Origin: Rhodamnia argentea
Taxonomy: Eukaryota > Streptophyta > Magnoliopsida > Myrtales > Myrtaceae
Assembly (NCBI RefSeq): GCF_020921035.1
Contig: NC_063153.1
Span: 17,112,001-17,176,000, forward strand
Reading direction: 5' to 3'
DNA length: 64,000 nt
The notes under the pieces are model-generated. The model searched no databases. It saw only the letters and a list, made by a program, of their open reading frames with translations, and had not been told where the DNA came from. This document shows, piece after piece, positions 26,995 through 38,900 of the stretch (position 1 is the first letter of the stretch; every line of letters begins with the position of its first letter). The position numbers were made by a program, and so were the translations under genes.

Positions 26995-27415
26995 CACTGC
27001 GATACTTTGTTTGAACTTTGGCCTTATATGTAATGTGATCCCCGAACATTTAACTTGATCAATATGGTCCCCGAACTTTAGCTCAATGTGCAATGTGATC
27101 ACTTGAACTTTCAATTTATTTAATATATTCTCCAAACTTTTGGAACATGTTTAACTTAGTTCCTCAATTATAAGTAAATGTTCAAAATCGACCCTAAACT
27201 TTTATTAATGGAAGGACTATATTGAACATCTTCACTATAATTCAAGGAACTATATTGAACATGTTTTAAAAGCTCGTAGATCATATTAGCCAAATTAACA
27301 ATTCAAGAACCACCTTATATATTAAATTAAAGTTCAAGGATCATATTGGTTAACTTAAAAGTTCATTAACCACATTACACATTGAATCAAAGTTCAGAGA
27401 TCATTTATATCATTA
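26995..27415. mobile_element. Palindromic MITE-like element
   Basis: The left arm (TGTAATGTGATCCCCGAAC, GATCAATATGGTCCCCGAAC, CAATGTGCAATGTGATC) is mirrored by the right arm (GGATCATATTGGTTAAC, CCACATTACACATTGAATC, TCAGAGATCA). The arms are built of diverged subunits around a centre near 27220. Non-coding. Confidence 0.55.
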
Positions 27416-27879
27416 TCCCTATATAGAATTATACAACCCTCATTTAGCACGCAACCTCGTATAATCCCACACACATAATCAGGTACACCTAAAGTAAGAT
27501 CTGAAATTAAAGCTGTTAATGACGAACACGTCAGAATTTTTATAACTTATAGTTTCACTTTATTGTAAGCAGCTTTAGTTTTTAAAATAGAAATAGAAAG
27601 AAGAGTTTTCTTTCTTTTTTTTTTTTTTGGGCAGAAAATAGCAAGAAGAGTTTAGAAAATTGTGGGGGGGAAAGAAAACTGAAAATTTGGAAAAACAAAA
27701 AAAACTGAGATTGAAATTAGTCAACGCGAGGTCGGACGCTGCGGGTCCCACTAGGAGTGGGAGGGCCTTCCTGCTGCGCAAAGGGAGAACACGCCTCGTG
27801 GAGTGGCGGTACCCACGTGGTCGGGTTCGGATGCTCTTTATAGTTGGAGGTAGCACACGGATTAAATGGTCTAATTCCC

Positions 27880-28490
27880 TAAAAGAAAATTGAATTTAGG
27901 TCTAATGAACTTTATCTTAGAAAAAATTCTTAATTTTACGTTCAATCTCAAATCTACCCAAAAAAAAATTTCTAAAAAAATTCAAATTTTTGGTCTAGTT
28001 CCAAATTTATCCCGATTTTTTTTTTGTCGAAGAGAAAAATCATCAATTTTTACTTTAATCTTAAATTTGTCCCCATTAGGCCTTTGTCCAGCAATCGCAG
28101 TTAGCTGTCCCTAATTTTCATATCCTATAATGGTTTCACTTTGGAAAATTTCAACAATTTTTATTGGGGTTGATTTTATTATCAAATTACCTATTAACAC
28201 ATTACTTTGCTTATGTAGATTCGTTATTGATTGAATATATCATGTGAAGTTGGGGCTAGAAAATGGGATAGATTTGAGAATAAATTTAAAGTTCGTGATC
28301 TTGTTTAGATAAAAATAAATTCGAGATAGATTTGGGATTGGACTCGTAATTGGATTTTTTTTAGACCAAAAAAAGTTTGAGGTAAATTGGGACTATACCT
28401 AAAGTTTAGGGCTTTTTCTAAGACAAAAAAAAAATCAGGGTAGGTTTAGGATTGAATCTAAAGTTTAGAATTTTTTTAGGGAATTAGGCT
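27880..28490. mobile_element. Palindromic MITE-like element
   Basis: The left end (CCCTAAAAGAAAATTGAATT, then TTTACGTTCAATCTCAAATC) is mirrored at the right (GGATTGAATCTAAAGTTTAG, TTTTTTTAGGGAATTAGG). The internal subunits (AAATTTGTCC, GGTAGGTTTAGG) also pair. AT-rich and non-coding. Confidence 0.5.
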
Positions 28491-28504
28491 TGGATTATAT
28501 TAGG

Positions 28505-28830
28505 GTAACTTAACGATTTGGCCCTAAACCAATTATAGGATATCGATTGAATCGTATTTTTTTTCTAATATAATCCCAAATTTTAGCGTGAAATTTTAAT
28601 ATAATCTTTTGATTAATTGTCTCCAGAAATCTCTGGATATGACGTCTTTCCCAGTAAAATTATCCACATCAACATACCACGTAAAATGACTGGTAATGAC
28701 TGGACGACATCATATCAGCGATTTTTAATGGTAATTGACCGAACGATTATATTGAAATGTCATGCAAATATTTATGATTACATCGATAAAATTAAAAAAA
28801 ATCTAATACATTCATAACTGTTATGGTAAC
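28505..28830. mobile_element. Short TIR element
   Basis: The left arm (TAATATAATCCCAAATTTTAG, AATTGTCTCCAGAAATC) is mirrored by the right arm (GGTAATTGACCGAACGATTA, TATTGAAATGTCATG). It belongs to the same style as 15955 and 26440. No coding capacity; borders approximate. Confidence 0.4.
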
Positions 28831-31770
28831 TATTCCGATTAAAGTGAACTTAGATTATTAGAAATGATGATCGTTCCATCAAATCGACGGTCTGAATTGG
28901 ACCTGATATTCATATTATTGTTCACTCCCCTTAACCCTCAGGGATGAGTCGACGTGGATCCAAGGGCAAGTGAGAACGACAAGAGAGATGCCACATCAGC
29001 CACCGGCACATGTGGGACCCAAGGCGATGGTGTCGACGTCGCATTTAGTGACCCCTTGGCCCCGAACACGTGGCAGTGGCCCACGATGTCTCCCGCTCTC
29101 AAATCATTTGATGATCCAAGTCGACTGCAGCAGCTGCCTCTGCAGCACATCTGCAAATTTTTGGCCATCATGTTATCTCCACATGCGACTCCGCAAGTTG
29201 CCACGAGAATTATCTTTCTCCTTTTGGGTTTGTGTCCGAAAAAACAATTTCATGGGAACTTCAGAATATATCTTGTCTACAGTGCCCAAAAATTTGCAAT
29301 TTCTATGTGTAGATTATGTTGTTGTTGATTTCATTCTCATGGTCGGTGTAAATTCATATCATTCACGGCATTTTTCGTTGTTTTTTTTTTTTTACGATAT
29401 ATATGGATTCTTTTTAAGTGTTTTGAGAGCGATACCTTTACAATCCGTCCCATTCATTCTATATGCAAAAATCGATCTTTTCTATACGCTTTATGCTCCC
29501 CGGATGCAATGGTGTACACAAAATCATGCTCTTGAAGAATATAGTAAGAACTTTTAGCAAACATCTTGGAGTACGACACCCTCGTCGCTAACTTCAAGAA
29601 AGCTAAACCATCCATCCATCTTGTAGCTCTACATTATGTGTTGTCAAACATGTGTCATAAGCAAGACAAACAAGGGCTACTCAATGACAACTACAACTAC
29701 ATCAAATGAATCCAAGGCATGTATGATTCCTATGACAACTTTGGAGTCGTGTGTAATTGCAGAAAGACACATTAGGAAGGAGCATTTGTCTGAGGGTTTG
29801 TAGTAGCTTAGGGCATGCATGGCAACACTTCTACTTTAAAAATTACCTTATAACTAGAAGTTATTTTTTTTTACTTCTGCTTTAAACGGATTTTTGCTCT
29901 AAAAGTATTGTTATGCACACACTTGTGCTTTTAAAGGTGCATGCCTGAATAGCATTGAGAAAGCATTTCATGTGAAATACATAACACGTGTCCTCAACTA
30001 GACTTAGTGTGATTTCAAATTACAAAACGAGTTTCTTATTTACTGTGATAATACATAGTTACTATATCAAAAGTATGACTACTTTACTTATCCACATCAA
30101 CGACATAATTGATTCATAAAATATTTTCTCGCATTAGATTGAGATACCTTTTAAGATTATTAAGAAGAAGCCACATTTTCTTTTTGCCAACAAAAAAGAA
30201 CCTCGCCGATCACTTTTCAAGTTTTTGAAGAGGCGATAGGAGGTTAGAAATCCATAGAAACTATCAAACCTACGTCCTCTAAGGCCTCAATGATTGATAA
30301 TATAGGATTTGGGATGTCGGATGTATTAACAACTTCACATTTATCTTATTTAAATGGATGGCATGTCAACTCATTACGATATCTAAGGAAATGTCGTCGC
30401 TAAAAAAAATCGATACAATCTAATTGCCAAAAACCCTAACCCATAATGGTGTCCCATCTCTTGCCCACCTGCCACAACTTGTCATACCAATGACATTACT
30501 AGAAGACAGCACCCATTACGTCCATCCTCTCTTGTCTCACAAATCACTTCAAATAGAATGTGATGTGTACACTTATATGCCCATATAATAAGATTTATCA
30601 TATATAATTAAAATTTTGGGGAAAGAGTAGCAAAAAAGGAGAGACACTCAAATTGTCACATTTTGGTACAAGATATAGATCCAAATTAAAATGGTGGGTT
30701 CTTGGCAAATCCCTTGATGTACACAAGAAAGAGAAAAGAGGGGCACAAACATTGAAGTTTTGCTATGCGGGCTTGCCACCATTGGAGCATACATTGATAA
30801 GAACAAGGGTTGCATATTGTCAATGGACAAATCTGAAAGACAGGATTCTGAAAGTCTTCATCATACCCAAAAAGGGTGGGGCAACTTCCAATCACATGTC
30901 ATTTCCAAAAAGTTCTTTGTTTTTCTATGATTTAAGCACTGTGGGCTCTCCATGCCACCTAGTAATAAAAGACAGCTTTGTCATCGACCAATCGACAATC
31001 TCCCAAAATAATGGACGTGATGGCATTAGAGTTACTCGGAAAATCAAGTTTAATCATGTTACTTATACTAAAATTCGAATTATGCAATCGGCTATTTTGA
31101 AGAATTGGAATTATTTAGCATATTAAAAGTCCCATGAGATTTGGCAAACTATTTGGCAGGTAAATTCTAATAAAATTTCCAAATGATCCTGGCACTAAGG
31201 ATATATGCATTTTCCTCAAATCAAGGTTAGAAACTTCTTTTTCCAAAACTACAATATGATTAGAAAGTCTTGAATCAGTATCCAAAATACCGGTGTTAAC
31301 CCATTTTGTTGGAATTAAGTTTCAAAAATTTTGCTCTTATACTATTATACAAATTGCTTTATTTCAATAGTTTGTGATGTTAGGAATTAAACCAAATAGT
31401 ATATGCAGCTTTCTACTTAACACTCTCCCTTACCTGTAAGCATGTCCTTTACATGTATAAGACAGGATGCGGATATAATCACGTCAACGAGATAATTAAA
31501 AGCATAAAAACATGCATGAGAAAATTGAAATGGAGCATTGATAACTTGTGTTTTGATACCATGCCGAATGAACTCTTCTTCAAAAAATTTAAGCTTTTAG
31601 AAATGGATTAAAATATGTTGTTTTCCACTTAAAGCATGAGATTAGGTAGAGCTGTAGTTGCACTTTTGGAAGGAAAAAGGAAAGAAAAACAGACAAAATG
31701 CCTGAAAAAATCACACCACAACCAAATGTTGGGGAACCTTCATATGGGTCCTGAAAAGCCATGCGCTACC
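28831..31770. other. Intergenic, about 2.9 kb; GC-rich block with a G-box
   Basis: A GC-rich block at 28945-29130 holds a CACGTGGC G-box/ABRE-like site (29067-29074) and nearby CACATGTGGG, so it looks promoter-like. No gene beside it is recognised; open frames at 28954-29557 lack motifs. A frame at 30653-31126 (157 codons) is also unassigned. Confidence 0.35.
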
Positions 31771-31780
31771 ATATATATAT
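31771..31780 (+). promoter_or_regulatory. Candidate TATA box of the RGF/GLV gene
   Basis: ATATATATAT lies about 215 bp before the start codon and upstream of a GA tract, a plausible core promoter. AT-rich words are common here, so this is tentative. Confidence 0.35.
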
Positions 31781-31845
31781 GTAAAGCAAGTTAGCAATCT
31801 TGTCATCTCATCAAGGCACTCACAAACTGCATAACAGGTCAAACT

Positions 31846-31850
<5 letters not shown>

Positions 31851-31883
<33 letters not shown>
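31851..31883. repeat. (AG)n microsatellite in the RGF/GLV 5' region
   Basis: About 16 AG units some 110 bp before the ATG, probably in the 5' leader. It is the same type of tract as upstream of the transporter. Confidence 0.9.
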
Positions 31884-31885
<2 letters not shown>

Positions 31886-31994
31886 ATAAAAAACACCCCT
31901 GCATTCACTTTCTAGCTGAAGGATTGTGATACTTCTCAGTGTATTCTTCCCTTCTTTTCATTTTTAGACTTTCTCAAACGGAGTTTATCCCCAG

Positions 31995-32980
31995 ATGAAG
32001 ACCCATTTGGCAGTCCATCTTCTGCTTCTGATGCTTCTCATTTCTCAGACAGAAGGTGACTGATTCTTCTAATGTGCACTTCACCTAGATTGACGTCACG
32101 TCTCATGCAAATTCATTGCTTTTTTCTTGAACAAATCAGAATGTTTTCCCCTTTTCTTTCTTTCGACGAACATGGCGATGAATGCACATATGAAACAACT
32201 CCATTCAGATATTTCTTTTTTCCCTTTTCTGCACATTTCGATGAACTCGTGCGCTGATGTTCGTGTTTCATTTGATGCAGGCAAAACCAGGAAGCTCCTT
32301 ACTGCAACCACTCCTACTACCATGGCTCCAAACTCAATGGTTAGTTGTTCCTCGACACACACGATGTAGCCTTCAATGTTCTTCAGAGAGCTTAAACTTT
32401 TGAGCAATGGGATGCACATTAACTTTTAAGATAGAACCTAGAGTTGGGTTATATCGTCTTTCAGTACCATCCATAAGGACTTCACTTTCATTCGGTTTTT
32501 GATTTTCTTCTTCACAAGTCATTGGTCTCGATCCTTTCTTACACATTGACTCGTTCATGGTGTTGTATGCCTGAAGGACTCATCATCTGGTCAATAGCTT
32601 AAGTGTGTACAATAATGGGTGTCATTTTCGGCCATGTATGTTAACATACCCGCCTTTCGAGCTTGTGATGCAAAACTCTTCTGTCTTGCTAATTGCGAGT
32701 GTAACTGTGATAATTGCAAATGACATTATTATTTGGTCTTCTTTCTGCGGTTGCTGAAACGATTCTGCGCATGTCCAATTTACAGGAGGAAACAACCCAA
32801 GGAGGCAGTGAGGCCAATCCAAGATTGAAGGGCAAAAGAAGTAATGGCGGCCAACTTGGTGGAGGGAAAGAGAACTTCGCGGTCAATTCATCTTCGTCTT
32901 CGGAGCATTATCCAGACATCATGGACATAGCTGGGATGGACTACACTCCAGCAAAGAGAAAGCCTCCAATACACAACTGA
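31995..32980 (+). CDS. RGF/GOLVEN/CLEL peptide-hormone precursor
   Basis: Precursor of a root meristem growth factor (GOLVEN/CLE-like) peptide. These peptides are secreted, tyrosine-sulfated, and perceived by RGI receptor kinases to control meristem size and gravitropism. Three exons: 31995-32055, 32281-32339 and 32786-32980, with GT-AG borders and phases 1 and 0, give 104 residues. Residues 1-20 form a signal peptide (MKTHLAVHLLLLMLLISQ). A variable, charged Gly/Lys/Ser-rich region follows. The last 13 residues, DYTPAKRKPPIHN (32939-32977), match the family consensus: the Asp-Tyr sulfation start, the Lys/Arg-rich middle, Pro-Pro, and the terminal His-Asn. An acidic DIMDIAGM stretch precedes it, as in other members. 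The peptide is closest to the GLV1/RGF6 and GLV2/RGF9 type from memory; I do not assign a member number. Splice sites are by eye. Confidence 0.88.
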
Positions 32981-33734
32981 GCAAACAGAACCTTATACGC
33001 ATCTATTTATATAAACATGGTTGTGCAATACTTTAGGGGAACAAGAGGACGAGAAAATTGAGGAAAATGATATTCGGACAACGAGGAGGCAACAAAATTG
33101 GGGTTCGTACAGTGTTGCACTGCAGTTTTTTTAGGATTTAGGATTAGGCAGGATCCTGTACATGAAGACCTTTTCTTTTTGTGTAATAACTGTATTTTTA
33201 TTTTTTATGAGTTTTCTAAGATAATGCATCAGTTTTGGTTTTTCTAGGTGTGTCTGATGGATTTGAATAATGAGAACTTTCTTCTTTCCTTTTTTCTTGG
33301 CTAAACTTTGCTGGGATTACTTCGCATTCCAGTGGGCATGTAGCTTGAAATTTCAACTAGCAATCATTCCCGGTGATTGTGCAAAACACGAACTCTCATG
33401 AATAATAAGTACTTTATGCAAAATACGCGGTGATGGTGTGAGACAATACTATTAGTTATTTATATGATTACACGGCCTCGCAAATAATGAGTACTTCATG
33501 CAAAATATGAGGTGATGGTGTGTGAATCTATAGTTGATATTGTACCTTTCCCGATAATACTGTCGGTGAATCATTTCCCATATTTTAGCTAGGGTTTAAC
33601 TTATGTTGGCTCAATCGGTAAAGTTAGGACACTTCGTATGGACCATGACTAAATTCGATATTTGCTACCAGCAATCCTCTAGTGGCAAGTGATTTGTACT
33701 TCATCATGTCTCCCCATTCAATCATAAAGAGCGA
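32981..33734. other. 3' region of the RGF/GLV gene and spacer
   Basis: Likely 3' UTR at the left, then AT-rich spacer with a repeated word (AATAATGAGTACTTCATGCA at about 33485, similar at about 33400). No gene. The gypsy element begins at 33735. Confidence 0.5.
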
Positions 33735-34351
33735 TGCAGCCCGCATCGAAGACGAGCTCACTCGGCCAAGGAGATCAGCCCGCATTCAAGCTCGACAAGT
33801 CCTACCGATATCGAAAGAACACAAATCGGAAACCGCATCCGCGAGTCCACCTCGTAATAAAGGCTTTGTCATTTCCTATGCATTGGAAGCTTGAAGACAC
33901 CTTGGGATAGTTACGAAGTCGTTGGGAAATATCTCGCTCTTAATGGCTTCTAGTTTCTAAGAACTTTAATGTTTTATGGTTTCTATGTTATTAATGTTCT
34001 CCAGTTTCATTTGCGTCTCTTTGGCTATAAAATGCCATCTAATTGCTGTAGACGGCAGACAATCTTGATTAATGAAAATTTGCTTTATGCAATTATCCCG
34101 AACCTTGAAGAGTTCATATCCTCTCGAAAACCTAGAAGAGTTTTCACTCCGTCCTTGAAGAGTCAGAGGTTTTCAAAAATCTGCATCCTTGAAGAGTTGC
34201 AGTCATCGATCTAGAAGAATCGTTGTCCTATCAACTTCCTTGGAGGCCTAGAAGAGCAACCATCGAAGACTATAATTACTGTTCATTCTGGTCCGCTTGT
34301 GCAAGTTCCTCTCCCGACCCTTTTTGTTCAAATAGCCTATCCTAGGCTGCA
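33735..34351 (+). repeat. 5' LTR of the gypsy element
   Basis: 617 bp, pairs with 38741-39379. Contains CTATAAAATGCC (from 34025), a likely retroelement TATA box. Lacks the 22-bp segment present in the other LTR at about 39014-39035. Confidence 0.92.
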
Positions 34352-34357
34352 CCATTT

Positions 34358-34369
34358 TGGTATCAGAGC
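34358..34369 (+). other. Primer-binding site (initiator Met tRNA)
   Basis: TGGTATCAGAGC lies 6 bp after the 5' LTR. It is the standard plant retrotransposon site complementary to the 3' end of initiator methionine tRNA. Confidence 0.88.
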
Positions 34370-34384
34370 TTTGGAGGAGAGAAC

Positions 34385-37300
34385 AATGCCCCCAAGACAA
34401 GCCGGACATCGTGGTGGTAGAACTATTCCACTAGATGAAGTACACATGCTCGCTAACAATTTACAGCAACACATGCAACAACAAATTGACGAGTTGACGC
34501 GGGAAGTTCAACGTCTGAGGGCGGAAGCAAACAATCCTCCACCTCGGTCCGGGACCGAAGATTCCTATGGTGACTCTTCATCTTTAGAGAGTGTTCAATC
34601 TTTTCGCGGTCGGAGGAATGCTCAACATCGTGTACAAAACGTTCGCGAACCGGAGTGGGAAAAGGAAGTTAAAAAAGATGTCCCGGAATTTTTAGGTAAT
34701 GATTCTCCCGATGAAATTATTGACTGGCTGACACTTGTGAATGAAGTTTTTGAGCATCGGAGTGTTCCGGAGGATCGTCGAGTCGGGATCATCGCTATGC
34801 GATTCCGAGGCAAAGCCATCGCTTGGTGGAGGCGTGAGAAGCAAACCCGCCAATCCATTGGCAAAGCGCCAATCACTTCATGGAGAAAAATGGAGGACAA
34901 GATCCGAAAATATTTTCTACCTAAAGGATACAAACGGGAGCTCTACCAACGGTACCAAAATCCGAGACAAGGTACACAAACGGTGGACCAGTACACCAAC
35001 GAATTCAACGAATTGGTGATTCGCAACAACATCCGGGAACCGGAGGAGGAGCATGTGAACAAGTACTTGAACGGCCTTCAACTCCACATCCAAGATGCCT
35101 TAGAACTCCTCGACATTTGGGACTTAGGAGATGCACTCCAACGAGCACTCAAAGTGGAGCGTTCTCACTCTAGGAGGCAACGATCGTCTACCATGTCGAG
35201 CCGAATTGCTTGGAGTACCACCGGCACAACCAAAGTTGCTGAGGCTATGACGCAAACCACTAGCAAGTCTTCCACTCAACCCAACATTTTGAAACAACCA
35301 ACAACGTCCGATATACATTGCTATTCTTGTGGGGAGTTGGGTCATCATGCTAGCAATTGTCGAGTTAATAAGAATCGACCAGCCGGTAGAGCCCTCTTGG
35401 TGGATAATGATTTTGGCGAGCATGCGGAGGATCCGCTCGAAGAAGAGTTGAACGATGACGAAGAAGCTGCGGTTAACGAACAAATAGTGTATGCTGATTC
35501 CGGCAAACTTCTCATAGTGAGAAAAATTTTCCTCACTCCTCATGATGATGTCGGAGATAGGTGGCTGCGCACCAATATTTTTCATTCTGCTTGCACAATA
35601 AAGGGGAAGGTATGTCAATTAATTATTGACTCTAGTTGTTGTGAGAATATAATTTCTGAAGTAGTGGCGAACAAGCTGAAGTTGGAATTGAAGGCGCACC
35701 CCATGCCTTACAAAATGTTGTGGTTGACGAAAGGCACCGAGGTAACCGTTTCCAAACGTTGCCTTGTTAATCTGTCCATTGGTTCTATTTATTATGACAA
35801 AATATGGTGCGATATTCTACCGATGGATGCTAGTCATGTTATTCTTGGGCGACCATTGCAATTTGATAGGAGAACTACTCATGACAGTTATCGTAACACG
35901 TACTCTTTTGAGTTTGGAGGGAAGAGGATTACATTAGCACCTAGTAAGGAGCCTCTAAAAACTCCCGCAGTCGAAAATTCCTCACCCCCTACATTGCTTA
36001 TGATGAAGGATGTGAAATGTGCTTTGAAAGGGGTTCGTATTGTGTATGTTTTACTTCATAAAACAGGTGTAGAGAACGAAGTTGTTTCTTCCATGGCCCA
36101 TCGGGTTCAGCCGCTTTTGGAAGAGTTCCAGGATGTTTTCCCGACGGACTTACTAGTAGGTCTCCCTCCTATAAGAGACATTCAACATTAAATCGATTTG
36201 ATGCCCGGAGCCTCCCTACTGAATTTAACTCATTACCGAATGAGTCCGATTGAATATGAGGAATTGTATCGACAGGTTATAGAACTCCTGAATAAGGGTT
36301 TTATATGGTAAAGCCTTAATCCATGTGTCGTTCCAGCTCTCTTGGTACCTAAGAAAAATGGTACTTGGAGGATGTGTGTCGACAGTAGGGCGATCAACAA
36401 AATCACCATCAAGTATCGATTTCCTATTCCTCGCCTTGATGATCTCTTGGATCAACTTTCCGGTGCGATTATCTTCTCAAAGCTGGATTTGAAAAATGGA
36501 TATCATCAAATCAGAATCAAGCCCGGAGATGAATGGAAAACAGCATTCAAGACGAAAGATGGGCTATATGAATGGCTAGTCATGCCATTCGGATTATCGA
36601 ATGCACCATCGACATTCATGAGGTTCATGACCTAGGTTTTGAAGCCCTTTTTGGGAAAATTTGTTGTGGTTTATTTTGATGATATTTTGATTTTTAGCAA
36701 GTCTACTGACGAGCACTTGCGGCATCTTCCAAAAGTATTACATGTGTTGAGGCAGTAGTGCTTGTATGCAGCCCCCGACAAGTGCTACTTCATGGTATCG
36801 CAAATCCTTTTCTTGGGATTTCATATTTCAAAGAAAGACATCTCAATGGATGATGCCAAGATCAAAGTGATTCAAGAATGGTCGACTCCAACAAATGTGC
36901 ATGAAGCGCATGAAGCTTTCATGGTCTCGCTTCTTTCTAGGGACGGTTTATTGCGCGTTTCAGCACCATTGCAGCTCCACTCACTTCGTGCATGAAGAAA
37001 GGAGTTTTTGAATGGACAAGTGCGGCTCGAAAAAGTTTTGAACAGCTCAAAGAAAAATTGAGCACAGCCTCGGTACTTGCATTACCTAACTTTGATCTTG
37101 TTTTTGAAGTGCATTGCGACGCATCGGGTTACGGTATACGAGGAGTTCTAAGTCAAGGAGGTCGACCCATTGCTTTCTTTAGCGAAAAGTTGAAAGGTGC
37201 AAAACTTCGTTAGAGCACCTATGATCTGGAGTTCTATGCACTTTTTTGCACACTTGAACATTGGAGGCAATATCTCATTCATCGAGAGTTTATTTTATAC

Positions 37301-38900
37301 ACCGATCATGAAGCTCTCAAGTATATTTCGGGGCAGCAAAAGCTTAACTCCGGGCGTGCAAAATGGGCTGAATACGTCCGGGAGGTCACTTTCATCATTA
37401 AGCATAAGGCTGGAGTTCGGAATCGAGTTGCCGATGCTCTTAGTAGAAAGAAGAGCTTACTCCATACAATGCGATCTATTGTTCTTGGATTTGATTCTTT
37501 CCAAGAGTTATATCATGAAGATCCTTATTTTTCCAAAATCATTCCCAAAGCACAAGAAAAGAGACTTGCTGATTTCACTGAATGTGATGGTTTTCTTTTC
37601 AAAGGAAACCGTTTATGTGTGCCTGATTGTTCTCTTCGGCAAAGGGTGATCGATGAAGTTCACCGCGAAGGACATTTTGGGCGTGACAAGACCATGCAAC
37701 TTGTTTCAGCCAAATACTTTTGGCCTCATTTGAAACGTGATGTACATCGACATGTGATGAGGTGTTGACGTTGCCAAATTGGAAAAGGACAAGCTACTAA
37801 TGTTGGTCTTTATTTGCCCTTGCCAATTTCGCAAGCACCATGGGAAGATATCTCTATGGACTTTGTTCTTGGACTACCACGCACACTCGGAGGTATGGAT
37901 TTGATCTTTATTGTTGTTGATCGATTTTCAAAGACGGATGCATTTTATTCCTTGCCACAAAACTATGGATGCTTCGCATATTGCTGAATTATTTTTCACG
38001 GAAGTCTATAAGTTGCATGGCATTCCAAAGACTATTACTTCTGATCGGGACACTAAATTTCTTAGTCACTTTCGGCGGCAACTATGGAAGAATGTCGGTA
38101 CTAAACCGCAATATAGTACTATGTTTCATCCCCAAACGGATGGGCAAACCGAAGTCGTCAATCGAACATTGGGAAATCTTTTGAGGACTTTGATCGATGA
38201 TAATCCCCACTCTTGGGAGACACGGTTGTCACTTGGCGAATTTGCATATAATTGTGCTGTGAACCGTACCACTGGATATAGCCATTTTTCGATCATGTAT
38301 GGATGACAACCAAACACTGCTCTTGATCTTGCACCAATTCCTTTTACTGCAAGGTCTAGTAGTAAAGTCGACGATATTGTTTCTCAAATGAGAACAATTC
38401 ATGAAGATGTGCGCCAAAGGATGGAGAGCAAAACTGAATCCCATAAAATGAACATCGATAAGTAGCGGCATGAGGTTATCTTCAAACCGGGAGATTTTGT
38501 TTGGGCTTATCTGCCATCGGAGCGTCATCCCGTCGGAAGCTACAACAAGCTCGGTGATCGAAAGCTTGGTCCCCTCGAAGTTCTTGAGCACATCAATCCT
38601 AATGCATATCGATTGAAGCTTCCTTCTCACATGAAGATACATGATGTATTCAACGTTTGGCATTTAACACCTTATGTGGGTGACTCAGCTGATGATGACA
38701 CGAATTCGAGGACGAATTCTTTTAAAGAAGGGGAGGATGATGCAGCCCGCATTGAAGACGAGCTCACTCGGCCGAGAAGATCAGCCTGCATTCAAGCTCG
38801 ACAAGTCCTACCGATATCGAAAGAACACAAATCGGAAACCGCATCCGCGAGTCCACCCCATAATAAAGGCTTTGTCATTTCCTATGCATTGGAAGCTTGA
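34385..38900 (+). pseudogene. Gypsy gag-pol, interrupted
   Basis: One long reading frame in origin. Gag (34385 to about 35360) ends in a CCHC zinc knuckle (CYSCGELGHHASNC, about 35320). The protease at about 35625 reads DSS where DSG is expected, so its active site is altered. RT keeps [11 protein letters not shown] (about 36665). RNase H has YTDHEALKY (37297). The integrase has an HHCC-type zinc region (37660-37775), with the second Cys pair split by a stop, and its D, D and E residues in [15 protein letters not shown] and QTDGQTEVVNR. The frame is broken by stops at 36189, 36309, 36633, 36756, 37211, 37766, 38304 and 38463, and by frameshifts near 36930 and 37936. The tail runs through the polypurine tract and about 160 bp into the 3' LTR before stopping at 38898. 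The chromovirus branch is likely from gag, but no chromodomain was seen. Confidence 0.88.
38725..38740 (+). other. Polypurine tract of the gypsy element
   Basis: AAAGAAGGGGAGGATGA directly precedes the 3' LTR at 38741, the position of the plus-strand primer. Confidence 0.7.

Noticed and set aside
33682..33894. 70-codon open frame near the RGF/GLV gene
   Set aside because: It is the LTR copy of the pol C-terminal tail, not a separate gene.
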